A DNA stretch of 64,000 nucleotides. It comes from Artocarpus heterophyllus (Eukaryota > Streptophyta > Magnoliopsida > Rosales > Moraceae). The stretch is taken from the NCBI GenBank assembly GCA_025403435.1, contig CM046348.1, positions 27,587,899 to 27,651,898 on the forward strand. The letters are read 5' to 3'. A program made the translations under genes and the position numbers. This document shows positions 1 to 13,800 of the stretch, piece by piece. Below the pieces are notes generated by a model. It was not told the origin of the DNA, ran no database searches, and saw only the letters and a list, made by a program, of their open reading frames with translations. Position 1 is the stretch's first letter. Every line of letters begins with the position of its first letter.

Positions 1-1491
1 CACACACACATATTTATCAACACAACTAACTCCTTTGGCCATGCTACATGTGCCTCAATTGCCTCCCTAACAGTTTCAATTGTTTTACTCACGTATACAA
101 GAATGGGTATAGGGCATCCTCTTGCAAGGGAGAGTCAATAGACATGCGGAATTCTTTTATCTTAAAGGCACTTTATGTATCATAGGACAGGATCCACTAA
201 TATCTATAACACTACGAATAGCGACTAGATTGTCAATTGACCCAACAACTAATTTGCATTTTTTTTTCTACAATATGAAATGAGAAAAAATAACTTAATT
301 GGCTAGAAATGATAACGATATTGTCAATTGACTTAATAGTAAAGTAGACATTTGTTATTAACCTTCGAAAATCCGTTTTGAGGTTTCAAGTTTGAAGCCT
401 TCCTAATATGTGGAATTTGGAGACACAATTTTAAAAAGAGCATGTTGATCATCATTTTCTTCATTTTGACATTTTAGGGTTGCAGCCTCACCACTATACG
501 AATTGGAGACACTGTATTAGAAGTAGTTTGTCGATGATTATCTCCTTTATTTTGAGAGTTGGGGCCCAAAGTCTTTCTAATATGTGAATTGGAGATTTTA
601 TCATAAGACCAATATGTTGAACACCATCTTTCAAAATTAATTATTATTTATCAAATAATCTTGTTATTTAATAATTATATTAATTTATTTTGAATGAAAT
701 TTAATTTAAAATTTTATAATTCTAAATTAATTAATTAAAACTGATAATTCTACTTGTCCAAATGGTTTTTAAAATGATGGAGGGAATAAAACAATATATT
801 AATTAAACATTTTAACTAATATATTACTTTTTTAATTAATTCCAATGTGATTTTACTAAAAACTTGAAATTAAACTCTTGAAATTATAGATGCAATTCAC
901 TCATATTTTAGAGCCGTCCATTTGATATAGACATTACAAATAAATTAACTCTTTATAAATAATTCATAATTAGAGCTAGTCAAATCCATTAACCTCTCTA
1001 ATTACTTCTTTCTTTTTGAGTTCTACGGATTTTTTAATAAATGATAAATTCATAAACTTAATATATTCCCACATGCTTATTGCAATTCCAATAGATTAAC
1101 AAAATATCTTTCTGGTCGAAAATTTTGGAATAGTTATTACCATGTGTTAGGTCTACAGCCATAAAAAAAAAAAAAAAAAAAAAAGAAGATGTGTCAAGTC
1201 TACCAAGTACATTGTGATTTCACAGTTTCTTATTCTGTTTCATTAAATTCTATTACCTCAACCAAATGACTCCTAAATGCAAGATCCAAGGAAATAAAAA
1301 TTGAGAAATTATATTGACACTCTTCATTTTTATTAAGGAGGCCTAAATATTAATAATATTTTTTTAGAGAAAAGTTTATTTTCTTTTCAATATCAAAATC
1401 CCATATAATTTGTCAAAAAAACTAACATAGTTTACAAATATCCATGTACACCTCATGCTCTTTCTACATTTCACATTTTAGAAAATATTTA

Positions 1492-1698
1492 GAGTGTTTA
1501 GGAGAAGAATTCACACTATAATAACTTGAACTGCTCACTATAGCATGTGAGAGCTTTACATGACTGTAGCATATTTTTATTTCACAATGTAGAATGTGAA
1601 AACTTTATACTGTTTGCAATTTGAAATTTAAGAGTTCAAACTGTTAGGTCTTTTGAGTTGGTATAATTAGCTTTATAATTATCCCAAAAAAACAAACA
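1492..1698. repeat. MITE-like repeat with TTA flanks
   Basis: The core (about 1540-1625) carries the motif GTAGCATGTGAGA followed by CTTTACA and TGTAGCATATTTTTA. Variants of this motif occur in several other places in the window. TTA lies on both sides (1489-1491 and 1699-1701), as expected for PIF/Harbinger-type MITEs. The termini pair only weakly here, so the boundaries are less certain than for the copies at 17522 and 59640. Confidence 0.4.
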
Positions 1699-4600
1699 TT
1701 ATGTATTTTTCAAAGATTTTTAAAGTCAAATTCAAATCCTAATCTGAGTCAAAGTTTATCTTATCTTGTTGGAGCAAGTTTGAATCGAAGTAAGATTCAA
1801 ACAGGAATAAAGATAAGAGTTATCTCCTATATAAGAAAGTTGGTATTTTTTTAAGAGATTTTCAAAGATCGATTTGAGTAGGAGTTTTTCTTATTATACG
1901 ATTCAAAATTGAGTTGAATAAAGATTAAAAATTAGAAAAGGATAGGATTTACCTCCTACATAAGTAAGCTAGAGATTTCATGCAATTTGATAAATTTAAA
2001 TAAAAAAATCTAATACAAAAAAGGATCTCACAAGTTCTAGAGTGAAAAACATGTCTTGGAGATAACTTTTGTTTAAAATTCAAATCTCTTACAAAATCTG
2101 TTGCAACAGGTAACGTGACAATGGGAATTTTGGATAAGTTCACTGAATAGAGTTTAGGTCTGCAATTTCTACATAGTGTTTCTAGAGAGGAAACACGCAG
2201 TAAGTAATGAGTTTTCATTCATCTATCTCCAGGAGAAGGAGCTTCATTCTTCGGGAGAAGAATTTGCTATTTCAAGAAAAAAAGGTCCTATTGTTGACGG
2301 GGAGTCACTTGAAGCAGAGATTAAAGTCAAATAGTGCTTATCGAACAAGGCCATAAGAAGTACAATAACATAGTCATCAATCACTACAAAGGAGTCTTAA
2401 ATTAAATAAGTCCAAATTGTGCTTTTTTTGTGGATTGTTCAATCGGGACATGACCCTAGGGAAGTAGGTCTGAAAACTGAACCATGCTAAATTTGTTGTG
2501 TTTTTTAGTTACTTTATGTGTTTGATAATTTTAATTAATTGGCCTTTATTTAAATTTTGGTAAAATTAGTAAAACACATCTTCTACAAACCACTCTTCCA
2601 AACACTCTAATTTTTGTTAAACATATTTTTACTTTTCTTTATCACTTGATTGTGTACATTTATTCCTCTAAAATGGTTCTCTCTCTCTCTCTTTCCTAAT
2701 CAATCACACGCCTCGTTTAACCTAGACAACTAACACTTTCAAGAGCTAAGTTTCTCTCAGTTGAGTCTGTCAGCCTCTCTAATCCATTTGTACTTTGACA
2801 TAATAAAACTTCACATTGTATCAAATATATATATATATATATATATCAGGATTTTTTTTTGCTTAAATTATTTATTTCTTTTCCTACGCGGAAATCGGTT
2901 AAGGAATGACGGAGGCGTGCTCTTCACTTACCTTCATGACCCCGTATCGACACTTCGATTAAGTGGAGATAAAACTATTCCTTTTTAAGAAATGCTATCT
3001 GCATTTTCTTTTTCATTCTCTTTTCAATTATTGCCCAAACACGTAAAATCCACTAACATTGTAAATTATTATTTAAATAGAAAATAAGATAGTAGAATAC
3101 ATATATCAAGCAATGAATAGAGAGTGCAAGAAAAAAAGTACAGCTAGCACTTCTTTTTCTTTTTAGTTCACCCAGTATCAAGGTAATATAGTGTATGACT
3201 AATTATCACGAAAAAAAAAAAAGAATCATTTTAAAAGAGTAGATGCACATAATCAAGTATTTTCAATCCATTCAAATGAAACTGAGAAAAAACAAAAGTG
3301 ATCGTTCTAATGAAGAGTTTCTAGCCAAAGACAATGAAAGTAAAATCATTTTAACAAAAGGCTTTTCAAAACTTGGGACGTGGAAAAGTATGTAGTGCAT
3401 ATACAAGGGTATTTGTGGAATCATGAAATTTTGAAATTAACATAATTTAAAATTTTAAAGATTAATAAGTGATCCCTTGATGAAATATGGGATGTCAATT
3501 GGTTTCCCAATAAAATTTTGAAAATGCTAATACACAACCTCTCTCTCGATTAAAGTGCAGATAACTTGGGATGTGGATCCAAAAACGAATTAGGCTCTGA
3601 TAAAAGATTTATTGTCCCTATTAATTTGTCTCCTTGATCGTTCTTATTATTAATTTTGGAGAATTTTTATAAGCGTTAATTTTTAAAACTTACATTCTAA
3701 TTAATGTTATACATATTTAAGCGTGACATAATTTAAACATGTAACATGAATAGTAATATGACATTACTTTTTAAAGTATGACATCAAAATACATTTTTGA
3801 AAAGTATGACATCATATGTAATTTTCTCCTTAATTTATATTACCGGGTTGTTATATTTGCACGACATGACAAATACTTATTATAAAGTATAATCAAGGAA
3901 ACAAAAAATGAAACAAGAGATTTGAAAGAATCTCTTTCAGCAACGGTAATTGTAGAAGGAGAACCATAAATGGTAATTGATAAACACCCTAACAAATAGA
4001 AATCATGCCACTGGAGTTGCTCCAACTAAAATGTTATAGGAATAAAAGGTCTGCGATAAAAGCTTTAATCTAAAAATTTTATGATAATTTTGTCTATTTT
4101 TCAGTCATTAGATGAAAGAATAAAAAGATTATAAATTTCTTTTTAGCTAAAATACCGGATGAACACTGAAAAAAAATAATAACCCAATAAAATAATAACC
4201 AATTATAATTATCAATAAATATATATATGTATATATGTGTATTAAAATGTGTCTTACATCTATATTATGCTAACTTAGGAATTTTCATTGTCCAAAATGA
4301 CAAAGATGTTATGTTTCACTTTCATGTTAAGACTTGGAATCGTCTGGAACCGTTGACTAGCGAGTTGCATGTGAGTTGTGGGATTCATGTTTCAGCAAAT
4401 GGGGCTCACAGGAATCCCAACGATGTCCTAATCCAGCTGGAACCACGTGAAGTCGATTGTCCCCAATAATTTGGCCTTGTTTTTCAAGACGAGAGGCAGA
4501 CGACCTAGAAAAAACACCCGCAAATTTCTACCAAATCAACAACAACTACTAATCTAGATGCTATAGAAGTCAATACATAAAGAAAAAATAAACACCATAT

Positions 4601-4845
4601 TTTCCAGGTACTAAAGACCCCTAACCAGTAAGCTCACACAATCATTGTTATCACAGGTGAGGAATGTCAAAAGGTCAAAAAAAAAAGAAGAAGCTTAATT
4701 AATAGCTTCAGGAAATCAATTAACAAGTCTCAAGAGTGTCTTGATTTTTTTCATCAACTCAACCACACAGATTATGAATATTAATTTGCCTTTCCAAAGA
4801 CTTGAGTTTTTATCTTAAAAAAGTCAACCTGTTAAGTAGAATGAT

Positions 4846-4997
4846 TATATTTGAAAACATAGTCCGAGTTAATAAGTTAGAACCAAAATATTATAGCACA
4901 TGAAAACTTTACATTATAATATATTTTTACTTTACGTTGTAGTATGCGAGATTTTATAATGTAACAATTATAACTAATAAATTAAAACGACTTTTCC
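4846..4997. repeat. Degenerate MITE-like repeat
   Basis: Another copy of the same core: a CACATGAAAACTTTACA-like stretch, then ATATTTTTACTTTACGTTGTAGTATG. The ends show weak inverted similarity (TATATTTGAAAA against TTTTCCAAACATA). No clean target duplication is visible and the ends are approximate. Confidence 0.3.
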
Positions 4998-7900
4998 AAA
5001 CATAGCAACGTTTGGTAAATGGATTCGAATTAGTGGTTTGATTTAAGTTATATGATTTGAATTGTTATCCTAATTGAAGTTTAGATATACATTTAAGTTT
5101 TAATCTGAATATTGAATAAAATTGAAATTTATGTTTTATAGAGGTAGTGAAAAAAGTTTTTAATTTATTAACAAATCTAATAAAATCTTAATGTTAATGA
5201 TCTTAAAAAATATGCAATATAATCTTACTTTATTTCTCTCTTTACTAGGAACACAATGGAAAAAAATCGTATCAATCGAATATCAAATGAAGAAGTTATG
5301 ATTTTTTTCCTCAAATATAAAAGAGAGAGTTTTAACTTTTACTATAACAAAATATCTGAGTATCAAGAGTTTAAAGGAAGTCAAAACTCTGAAAACTTGG
5401 ATTCAAAAAACTCATTTGATTCAAATTTTAGAAGAAACAAACACGTATACAAAGAATTCTAAAGATTTAAATCCAAAAAGTTCCGAGAATATTCCACACA
5501 AGCGCCCCCTAAATATCCTTACAAGTTTGCGTTTGTTTTTATTTCTTAAAAATATAAGACTCGAATTTTTTTTTTTTATCCTTTAGAAATTTTTCTGAAA
5601 AAATGATGCTCTTTTGAAGTTGCTAATCTTATAATTAATAGATAAGCCCACTCATTTGAGCTTGTTGAACTATAATACCATATAAAAATTTGACTTTATA
5701 ATGATTTAAACTTTCATCTTAAAAAGCCAACTTATTAAGTATAGTAGCTCAATATCTGTATAAGTTGGTGTTTAATTTTACATTTTAACAATATGAGACT
5801 CAAGTTTCTTTCACCTTTTACCTTTTATAGTATTGTCATCAAGATATTAATTGTAGTGCTCATTGCCTTGCATCAGGTCCTTTTGGTGAATACTCGCCTT
5901 GTAAAATGTTAAAGCAGATCAAATTATGCAAAGAATTTTCGGGGTGCATTGAGAAGTCACCTTAGTTATGCAACATATAATAAAGAATTACTCCATTAAC
6001 AAATATAGTTGATTTCAGAAATTGATAATTTGCCAATGATACTGGATTCTCTTGCCACCAAAATTTGTCCTGGGACCACATTACAAGCTACAACATGCCC
6101 AGAGAGTAGTGTAAAAACTGCACAAAAGTCAAAAGTTAGCCAATGAAGCACATAGATGATCATGATCCTCTCATTCCTGGGTTAGTTTCACATACTTAAT
6201 TTACTAAGATCCTGAGTAGTGGGAGAGTTTATAGCACTGAAACTGGAATAGCTTCCTACCTTTGAATTAGTCCTGTGAGTCTTCACGAAGGGCACCAGAG
6301 GCTGAACAACATCTGCCATCAGTGGCCTGTAATCTGCCTCCGGTTGTACACACATTGCAGCGATTGCCGCCACCTGAATGACCTCCTTCATCGAGTACTG
6401 ACCCTCTAGCTCAGGATCCATTATCTGTACAACCTACTCCCTATCGGTCAGCCGAGGCAACGCCTACAACGAATACCATCAGAAAAGAAAATATGTATAA
6501 TATAAAAATTCAGGCAGAAAATGACTATAAGAGAATAAAATTTTATAAGCAAGTATTCTCTAATAACAGTATAACATGCTTAAATCTCATATTTATTCCT
6601 TTGCAATTGCCATACGATTCCAATCTCATTTCATTACGGATTTGTAAATGCACCATGAAATGGAATGGCCAAAAGTTCTTTTAACAAGCAAAAAGGATAG
6701 CTAAAAACCCACGTCTTTTCATGTCAACTGGAACTCTGCCTGTTAGCAACTCAAAAAGAACAACCCCATAACTATACACGTCTGACTTGGTTGTAAGATG
6801 CCCTGTTAATGCATACCTACATGGCAATGGTACTTGGAATGAAATCAATTAATACAAATAGAAAAAATAAACAACTTATGTCAGCAGATATAATTGCAGC
6901 TGAAGCTTTGAAGGAGGTTCTCACTCTGGGGCAACATATCCCTGTGTGCCCAGCACTAAAGTAGAGACATGGCCACCAGCTTTATCAGATCCAAGCTTGG
7001 CCAATCCAAAATCAGAAACTTTGGCGAGGAAATTTCTGTCCAGAAGAATGTTGCTGCTCTTAAAATCTCTGTGAATCACAGGGGGATTGACATGTTCATG
7101 CAGATATTCTAGACCCTTTGCAGCTTGGAGGGTTATTCTCAACCATGTTTCCCAGTCCAAGCTTCTGGAAAGAGCATTAGAACCTGGCACGTCAAACTTA
7201 ACCAATATGAGCTCAACAGCAAACAGCCTTCTCAATATGAACACATATATAAATTGAAAGAACTAATAGATGCCAAGAAGAAACAGCATAGAAATTCAAT
7301 GCAAGGAATAATAGAGAGAAGATAACACAATAACCCTCAAAGGAAAGAGTCAATTATATTAGATAGAAACAATAGATGCCAAACGTCAACATGGAAACTC
7401 AATGTAAGAAAGAACAGAAAGCAGGATAGAATAACAAATCACAAAAGAACTAGTTTGAAGAGTGTTAACAGCTTGTCCATCCAAAGATTTCTTATGCAGT
7501 CTGTAAAATTAAAATACATTTGTATGCAGAATAATATTCAAATAATGATAGAATTAAGTAGGCACATCAGTCAAATAATATAATTAAGTAGACACGTTTC
7601 ATTTGATTGAATAGTAACTGTACAACAGATAAGCAGCAGAAAAACCAGATGCATATTCCCTTTACTACACTCTCATGCCCATCTCATTCCAAGGATTCAA
7701 AGATTTTATGCTGAGCGTCAAAATTTATACAGCGTGATTTTCAATTTATTCAATTTCCATAATGGATAGACCTAAACCGAAAAATGAGAGAAAAAGTACT
7801 TTGGATATAAATTTCACAATCCTTATTTTCAATATAATGTGTCAAGAGATGATTTTCAATCCCTATGAAAAAAGAAAATAGTAGACATAATTGTACGGAC

Positions 7901-8987
7901 AGACTTATTTCTGGGCAAGAAAGAGAGAGAAAGTCTCTATCTAATAACTGAATAAGATTATCCAAAAGGGCCATGTAACAGATCCAGCTTGGATAGCAAA
8001 AAATGGGTGGAGGAAACAGCCCAGCTAGGAAAATATGTATATATATATATATCAAAACAGTAGTATCATTATAATTCACAGCTGGGATTTTAGCTTTCAT
8101 GTTTTTCAACGACTCAAAAAATAAAAAAAACAAAGAGCAAAATATCCATTTTGTCAAGTCTGGGAATGTTAAAAGCTTAAGCCCACTAAGGAACTCGACT
8201 TACTGCTAGCGGGGTACAAGTGTTCCTGTAGACCACCATTTGCCATGAACTCGTAAACCAGCACTTTGTGATTACTGTCTGAGCAATACCCTAGCAAAGC
8301 CAGCAGATATGGAGAACGCAACCTGCTAAGCAATTCCGCCTACAATATAACAAGAAAGACTCAGTGATAAACATTTAACCTGTCACCTCTTTTTTTGTTT
8401 ATTGTTTATTGTTTTTGTCAGTGTAGGCCAAAAATAAACGAGTAAAATGATGAGACCTCCACTTTGAATTCTTCTTCTCCCTGCTTCCCCGCCTGATCCA
8501 TCAGCTTAGTTGCCACTTTACGGCCATCACTGAGGATACCTCGGTATACCGACCCGAATCCGCCATCGCGAACCACATTTGACTTGCTGAAACCACTAGT
8601 TGCAGAATGTAGCTGCTTAAAGGTGAACACAAGGAGCCCTTTCTCACAAGTAGTGGCAATTTGCGGATTTGAACAGTCAGTTTTGCTTTCGAGATCAACT
8701 CCTTCAAATAAATCCAATCAAACAGAATGCCAAATTAACGCTTCTTTTGGTTTGCCAATTGGTGGAAAGAGCTATGAACTCAAAGAACCACAAGATTTTT
8801 ATTTTTTTCCAAAATCATGAGAAGCATTTCCTCCACTTAGAATTATATTTATTAAATGTTGGACGGATGTAGCTACCAAAAAGAAAATGGGCCAAGGCAG
8901 AGAAGTACAATAAACCTTCCAAAATTTAATACAATGCATTTTGAACATAAATATAAAAGACCATTATTTTATCTCTTACAAAAAGGG

Positions 8988-9412
8988 TGTAGCCGTTTCA
9001 TTCCAACGGTTTCAAGAATTAAAACCAATTAAAATTTGCAACGATTATACATTATTGGCCTCATATTTATGCTCATTAAATCAATTTGGTAACTGAATTT
9101 TTTCTAAAGTAGTATAAAGATTGCTTGATGGAAGCATTTCGGCTACACAGAAAATTTTGTTTGTGTATTGAACTAAGCCTTGGGTCCTTAAGTTCAAAAA
9201 ACTCTCTTAAGAATCCAACACCATCAGTTGAGTTTTGTGAGAACTTAGAAGAGCTCCAAGTGAGGCAGCCTTGAATTTTAGCCGAAGGACACCGTTGATT
9301 ACATACAGTTGCAATGGCCAGAGGTAAGATAAATTTTCACGCTTCCGTTTTAATTCATGCTTGAATTGTAAATCGTTTTTGGTATTCTAGAATTGTATTA
9401 TAGCACATAACA
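8988..9412 (+). repeat. 5' LTR of copia-1
   Basis: Begins TGTAGCCGTTTC and ends CACATAACA. It contains a TATA box at 9113-9118 and an ATG at 9314-9316 immediately followed by a GTAAG splice-donor-like sequence. It matches 15173-15597 over its whole length without indels. Confidence 0.93.
9113..9118 (+). promoter_or_regulatory. TATA box of the copia-1 LTR
   Basis: TATAAA in the context AGTAGTATAAAGATT, preserved in both LTR copies. Transcription would start about 30 bp downstream, placing the ATG at 9314 inside the transcribed part of the LTR. Confidence 0.6.
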
Positions 9413-9428
9413 TTTGACATCAGAGCCG
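9413..9428 (+). other. Primer-binding site of copia-1
   Basis: TTTGACATCAGAGCC directly follows the 5' LTR. It resembles the initiator tRNA-Met site TGGTATCAGAGCC with changes at the GGT positions. Confidence 0.65.
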
Positions 9429-9703
9429 ATATAATCCTCTACCTTGCGTAAGAAAGCTTCAGTTGAAAATACTGTGTTGCATTCACAGTTGAATTTTTTT
9501 TTTTTTTTTTTGGGTTTTTGATTTTAACCTTTTTCAGTTGAAACGGAGATTAGAAATCATTTAGACACTCGATTTCTATGAATTCTGCAATTTCAAACAT
9601 CAAAATTGGTGTTCGGATGCTTGAATTTCAGCCGAGTCTAAAACCGGGTCAGAATTCGGGTCAGTCGAGTCAAAACGATCCAGTTCAAGGTTGAAGACGA
9701 TAC

Positions 9704-9927
9704 AAATGACATGTCATTTGGCGTTGGGTCAGCCAAAATGACATGTCGTTTCTGGCAGAGAAGGGCATTTTTTCCAACAAAGAAAACGACATGTCGTTTC
9801 AGTCTATAAGGACCAAAACGACATGTCATTTGGATTGTCAACAGGCTGAGTTTCAGTTAATGAAACAACGTGTCGTTTACCGGGTTGGGGGGGGGGGTTA
9901 TTTTGCCACCATTAAACGACGCTGTTT
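9704..9927. repeat. Cluster of palindromes centred on ACATGT in the copia-1 leader
   Basis: Four clear copies: AAATGACATGTCATTT (9704-9719, perfect), AAATGACATGTCGTTT (9736-9751), AAACGACATGTCGTTT (9784-9799, perfect) and AAACGACATGTCATTT (9816-9831). Two decayed copies follow at 9863-9878 and 9914-9927. Spacing is irregular, so this is not a simple tandem array. The cluster lies downstream of the primer-binding site and inside the inferred intron. Similar AAACGAC-GTCGTTT words are common in plant retroelement leaders. Confidence 0.8.
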
Positions 9928-10866
9928 TTCAATAAAAACAAAAAAAAAAAAACAAAAACCTGAAAATTAAATTAAAAAAAAATTGATATTTTCAAAATTT
10001 CATAAGGTGATATTTTTAGGGAAAATTTCATAAAATTTTTAGTTTTTATAATTTTATGAGATTTTCATAATATCCATAATTTTGGTATTTTTATGAAATT
10101 TTTCATATTATGGAATAAATTATGAAAAATTCATAACTTTAACTATTCATAATTTTTGTTATTTGTTATGAATATTATACAGTATTTATGTAGATATAAT
10201 TTTATATATTTATGTGCATATAGTGTTCATTATGTATAATTTGTTATTTAAAATTATGCATGCAATATTAAGTTAAATAATTTAGTACATTTAAATTTTG
10301 TGCAATAGTGTGCTAAATTATGTTTTTGAATGTATAATTTTAATCTATACATAAAGAAAATTGGTACATAAATTATGGGTTCTTTGTTCATATTTATTTA
10401 TTGCTTTAAGTAAATGCAATTTATTTATGAGCAAAAATTTTAAAATAAATGTCTAGTGATGTATTTAATTTTTGAATAATTAAAGAGTAACCACAGCATC
10501 TTTGATTATGCAAAAATTATATTAAATGTTTAAATCACATATGGTAAAAGGACATTAAATTGTGATTAATCATATGTAATATGATAAATTTTATCCCACA
10601 TAACTTTTTATTATATTTAATATGATTAGTTAGGATGATGTATCAAATTATTTTTCTTAATTTACCCACAGAAATTAAGAAAAGGGAAAATAATTTGACA
10701 GTGTCATCATAAAGATATATGAGTCTATTTGAATTAAAAATTTAGCTCACAGGTAATTTTTATGTCATTTGATTCATATTTTAATGCATGATTTACATTG
10801 ATAAACATGTCATAAAGTATTGTAGCCTCAATTTAGTAACATAAGCATGTATGTTTTATTATGCAG

Positions 10867-13800
10867 CTTTGCAATCTGTGAGTTACTCTGATTTTCAATT
10901 TGACATTTTTGAACTTAAGGGTGATAACTATAAGGTGTGGAAGGAGAGAGTTCTCCTTCATTTAGGCGTAATGGACATTGACTTTGCTATCCGTAAGGAT
11001 GAACCACCTGCCATTACGGAGACCAGCCAACTAGATGATGTTGATCGTTATGAAAAGTGGGAGTGATCTAATCGGCTCTGTGTAATGTTCATAAAGACCA
11101 AGATCTCGGCTGGCATACATGGTTCATTGGAGCAATATGACAATGTGCATGCTTTGATGAAGGCAATTGATGAGCAGTTTGATACATCAGACAAAGCTTT
11201 GGCAAGCACCTTAATAATGAAGTTTTCATCCATGAAGCTTACCGGAATTCATGGTGTGCTTGAGCACATCATGCAAATGAGGGATATAGTGGCTCAGCTA
11301 AAGGCTCTTGAGGTTGAGATGTCTGAAACCTTCCTTGTGCACTACATCCTTAACACTCTCCCACAACAATATGGACCTTTCAAGATATCCTACAACACAC
11401 GTAAGGATAAGTGGTCCATCAATGAAATGATGACCATGTGTGTTCAGGAAGAAGGAAGGCTTGTTATGGAAGCGGGAGAGAGTGTGCATCTGGCAACTCA
11501 AAGGAAGAATAAGGGGCAAGCCAAAAATAAGGAAAAAGGCAAATTGCCTACACAAGTTGATATCAAGGAGGAATCCAGGTGCTTCTTTTGCAAAAAGAAG
11601 GGGCACATGAAGAAGGATTGTCCTAAATATCAGAAATGGCTTGATAAAAAAGGTACTCAATTCTCACTTGTTTGTTATGAATTTAATATGGTTGATGTTG
11701 AGCATAACACATGGTGGATTGATTCTGGTTCTACAATCCATGTCACTAATTCCTTACAGGGGTTGCAAAACCAAAGGAAGCTAGTGGGAACTGAGCACTG
11801 CGTCTATTCAGGCAACAAGATGCGCTCACATGTGGAAGCAGTCCGAACATGCAAATTAGTTTTAAGTAGTGGTTTTGTTTTACAGTTGGAAAAGACATTT
11901 TATATTCCTAGTTTTTCTAGGAATTTAATTTCTGTTTCAAGGCTTGTACCATTGGGTTTTTCCTTTAATTTTTCAGATACTATATTTAGTTTGTTTTATA
12001 GATCTGAACTTATTGGAAATGGTATGTTGTTGAATCGCCTTTTCAAAATTAATTTACAAGATAAAGCTTTTATACTTCTATGCATGTTCATGATAATGCT
12101 GGCATTAAGAGATGTGTTATGAATGAAGATTCCTCTATGTTGTGGCACCGCAGGTTGGGTCATATATCTATTGAGAGAATAAAGAGATTAGTGAATAATG
12201 GGGTACTTAGTACTCAAGATTTTACTGACTTTGACACTTGTGTGGACTGTATAAAGGGAAAGCAGACCAATATGTCAAAGAAAGGGGCCAAGAGGAGTTT
12301 AGACTTATTAGAGATCATACATACATATATTTGTAGTCCAGATATAGATGCGTATGGTAAAAAGTATTTCATTACTTTTATTGATGATTACTCACGTTAT
12401 ATGTATCTCTACTTGCTTCATAACAAAAATGAAGCTATAGATGCCTTTAAGGTGTTTAAGGCAAAAGTAGAGAAACAATGTGGTAAGCAAGTAAAGATAG
12501 TGAGATCTGATAGAGGTGGTGAATACTATGGTAGATACACCGAAGTTGGACAAGCGCCTGGTCCATTTGTGAAGTTTCTTCAAGAACATGGGATAGTTGC
12601 CCAGTACACTATGCTCAGTTCTCCAGATCAGAATGGTGTGGCAGAGAGAAGAAACCGAATATTGTTGGATATGGTGCGGAGTATGCTTAGCAGCTCCAAG
12701 GTTCCTAAGTCTTTGTGGACTGAAGCTCTCAAGACAGCTGTGTATATATTAAACCGAGTTCCAACCAAGGCTATCTCAAAGACACCATTCGAGTTATGGA
12801 AAGGTTGGAGACCAAGTTTGTGACATATACGCGTCTAGTGATGCCTGCCTGAAGTAAGAGTCTATAATCCACAAGAGAAGAAGTTAGACCCAAGGACCAT
12901 AAGTGGATATTTCGTTGGTTATGCTGAAACGGTCTAAGGGATATAGATTTTATTGTCCATCACATACCACTAGGTTTGTGGAATCAAGGAATGCAAAATT
13001 TCTTGAGAATGACTTAATCAGTGGGAGCAATCGATCCTAGAACACCGTTTTAGAGAAAGATCATACAGATGCTCAAGCTTCCACTTTATATGATAGAATG
13101 ATTGTTATACGCAACATGCCTACAGTTCAAACGCGTGTTGAACAACAGCCAGTCATTCAAGTTCCACAGACTGTTGATCAAGAAGCATTAGATCCAGCTG
13201 AACAATAGATACAAGAACCTGTTGAACAGCCAGTTCATCAACATGCTTCACATGAGAATGTTGAACCAGCATTAAGGAGATCTACTAGAGTAAGGCGATC
13301 AACCATTCCTAGTGACTATATTGTATATCTACAGGAGTCTGACTATAACATTGAAGCAAAAAATGATCCAGAAATGTTTTCACAAGCCATGAGTTGTAAG
13401 GAATCTAACTTGTGGTATGATGCCATGAAAGATAAGATGAACTCTATGTCATCTAATAGAGTCTGGGATCTTATCAAGTTGCCTGATGGTGTAAAAGCTG
13501 TTGGATGTAAATGGGTCTTCAAGACGAAGAAAGATTCATTAGGCAACATTGAGAGACATAAGGCAAGACTCGTTGCTAAAGGATTCACTCAAAGGGAGGG
13601 TATAGATTACACTGAGACTTTTTCCCCTGTATCCAAAAAGGACTCCCTTCGTGTGATCATGACATTAGTGGCTCATTTTGATTTTGAGTTACATCAGATG
13701 GATGTGAAAACAACATTCCTCAATGGTGATCTAGAGGAAGAGGTTTACATGAAACAACTTGAAAGATTCTCCTCTAGTGATGGTGAGCAATTGGTGTGCA

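Larger units (their letters stand above)
1..6187. other. AT-rich intergenic DNA, no gene recognised
   Basis: I find no conserved protein or RNA gene here. Open frames are short and match no family I recognise. Visible simple features are a CA run at the very start, an A run of about 22 near 1163, a TA microsatellite at 2826-2846 and a CT run near 2680. Two MITE-like repeats lie inside and are listed separately. A function for the rest cannot be supported. Confidence 0.6.
9314..10866 (+). other. Inferred LTR mini-exon and leader intron of copia-1
   Basis: ATG GCC AGA G (9314-9323) is followed by GTAAGAT, a strong donor. TTTTATTATGCAG ending at 10866 is an acceptor followed by CT TTG CAA, where the gag frame opens. 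Joining G to CT gives an in-frame alanine codon, so the predicted protein would start MARALQSV. The 1543-bp intron (9324-10866) includes the primer-binding site and a palindrome cluster. An in-frame ATG at 10851 in unspliced RNA is an alternative start. Splicing is inferred, not shown. Confidence 0.5.

Noticed and set aside
2761..2988. 75-codon plus-strand open frame through a TA microsatellite
   Set aside because: It starts at TTG, runs through simple repeat and has no similarity I can name.
4227..4469. 80-codon plus-strand open frame
   Set aside because: No recognisable family, AT-rich start, no supporting neighbours; likely chance.
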